Shown piece by piece: positions 63,138 to 64,000 of a DNA stretch of 64,000 nucleotides; position 1 is the stretch's first letter, and each line of letters opens with the position of its first letter. The stretch is taken from contig NC_037638.1 of NCBI RefSeq assembly GCF_003254395.2, positions 26,819,649 through 26,883,648 of the forward strand. Direction: 5' to 3'. Below the pieces are notes generated by a model. The model saw nothing but the letters and a program-made list of their open reading frames with translations, did not search any database and was not told where the DNA came from. This DNA comes from Apis mellifera (taxonomy: Eukaryota > Arthropoda > Insecta > Hymenoptera > Apidae). The position numbers and the translations under genes are program-made.

Positions 63138-64000
63138 ATAAATTGGCACCAACTTTGCCAAACATATTTGCATTCCGAAATTTCATCTGCTTCATCTTTC
63201 CTGCAACTTTGTGTTTTTTTTTGAGTTTGCTTTATATATAAAAATTGCACGTTTGATTGAATTTTTAAAAAAATTAGTGCCGAGATGAATAAATTATTAT
63301 AATTTAAATTGGAAATATTTTCAACAGGATTGTTTAAGGGATTGTTTCTCTTTAAATTGATAGCTTATTAATACATGCATTTGAAAGCTAGCTGTAATTC
63401 TATTCATAAATTGGCACCAACTTTGCGAAACATATTTGCATTCCGAAATTTCATCTGCTTCATCTTTCTTACTAGCTGCAACTTTGTATCTTTTTTCGAG
63501 TTTGCTTTATATATAAAAATTGCACGTTTGATTGAATTTTTAAAAAAATTAGTGCCGAGATGAATAAATTATTATAATTTAAATTGGAAATATTTTCAAC
63601 AGGATTGTTTAAGGGATTGTTTCTCTTTAAATTGATAGCTTATTAATACATGCATTTGAAAGCTAGCTGTAATTCTATTCATAAATTGGCACCAACTTTG
63701 CGAAACATATTTGCATTCCGAAATTTCATCTGCTTCATCTTTCTTACTAGCTGCAACTTTGTATCTTTTTTCGAGTTTGCTTTATATATAAAAATTGCAC
63801 GTTTGATTGAATTTTTAAAAGAATTAGTGCCGAGATGAATAAATTATTATAATTTAAATTGGAAATATTTTCAACAGGATTGTTTAAGGGACTGCTTTCT
63901 CTTAAATTGATGGCTTATTAATACATGCATTTGAAAGCTAGCTGTAATTCTATTCATAAATTGGCACCAACTTTGCGAAACATATTTGCATTCCGAAATT
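63138..64000. repeat. Tandem satellite-like array, period 275 bp, running off the window end
   Basis: ATAAATTGGCACCAACTTTG recurs at 63138, 63406, 63681 and 63956, spacings of 268, 275 and 275 bp. The second and third units are almost identical, including a repeated 62-codon open frame that is a by-product. The array continues past position 64000, so its full length is unknown. Confidence 0.96.

Noticed and set aside
62822..63241. Plus-strand 139-codon open frame beginning with a Glu run
   Set aside because: The acidic run is a GAA repeat and the C-terminal part is the 275-bp tandem repeat; chance frame.
1..64000. tRNA or rRNA genes
   Set aside because: No A-box/B-box pair with cloverleaf potential and no rRNA-like segment was found by eye; a covariance-model scan would settle this.

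Overview
This is eukaryotic nuclear DNA, most likely from a bee (Apis-like). The base composition is a mosaic of AT-rich stretches and short CpG-rich patches. Simple repeats (GA, AC, AT, AAT) and A/G homopurine runs are abundant. Introns are short (about 80 to 700 bp) in housekeeping genes and several kb long in the neuronal-type gene. Splice sites are GT-AG, and the proteins are clearly animal. No tRNA, rRNA, CRISPR array or intact transposon was recognised. The species call is an inference from composition and gene structure, not from a database match.

Layout. Positions 1-8030 look like the end of a very long, purine-rich 3' UTR of a plus-strand gene whose coding part lies before the window; it ends at a good poly(A) signal (8007-8012). 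It carries GC-rich hairpins and G-quadruplex motifs. Four plus-strand protein genes follow. PRPF3, a U4/U6 snRNP splicing factor, is at 12610-14928 in 5 exons and encodes 633 aa. A secreted or membrane-anchored animal haem-peroxidase-like protein is at 16244-22168 in 8 exons, about 703 aa. Mitochondrial Hsp70 (mortalin/Hsc70-5) is at 23758-27635 in 11 exons, 687 aa. The farnesyltransferase/geranylgeranyltransferase-I alpha subunit is at 29977-31663 in 5 exons, 328 aa. All exon joins were checked for phase, and each gene's total is divisible by three.

From about 33 kb to the end the window is dominated by one minus-strand gene convergent with the alpha-subunit gene. It encodes a Kv-channel-interacting protein (KChIP, an EF-hand calcium sensor). 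Its certain coding exons are at 59159-59347, 54128-54201, 47102-47314 and 41100-41210. A tiny in-phase first coding exon is possible at 62792-62810. Its long introns hold several distinct tandem-repeat arrays (44.3-45.9, 53.2-53.8 and 60.3-61.3 kb), with another array beyond the candidate first exon (63.1-64.0 kb). Its presumed 3' UTR is pyrimidine-rich on the plus strand, so purine-rich in the RNA, mirroring the 1-8030 region.

The genes do not form a pathway. PRPF3, Hsc70-5 and FNTA are housekeeping genes with AT-rich, CpG-poor exons. The peroxidase 5' half and KChIP exons are CpG-rich. The most unusual observation is that the peroxidase-like protein keeps the distal haem-pocket residues (Gln, His, Arg, Glu) but has lost the proximal haem-binding histidine, its supporting Asn and the haem-ester Asp. 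It is therefore predicted to be a pseudo-peroxidase. Next in interest are the adjacent perfect hairpins at 3754-3811 in the long 3' UTR and a 60-nt hairpin at 52441-52500 in a KChIP intron.
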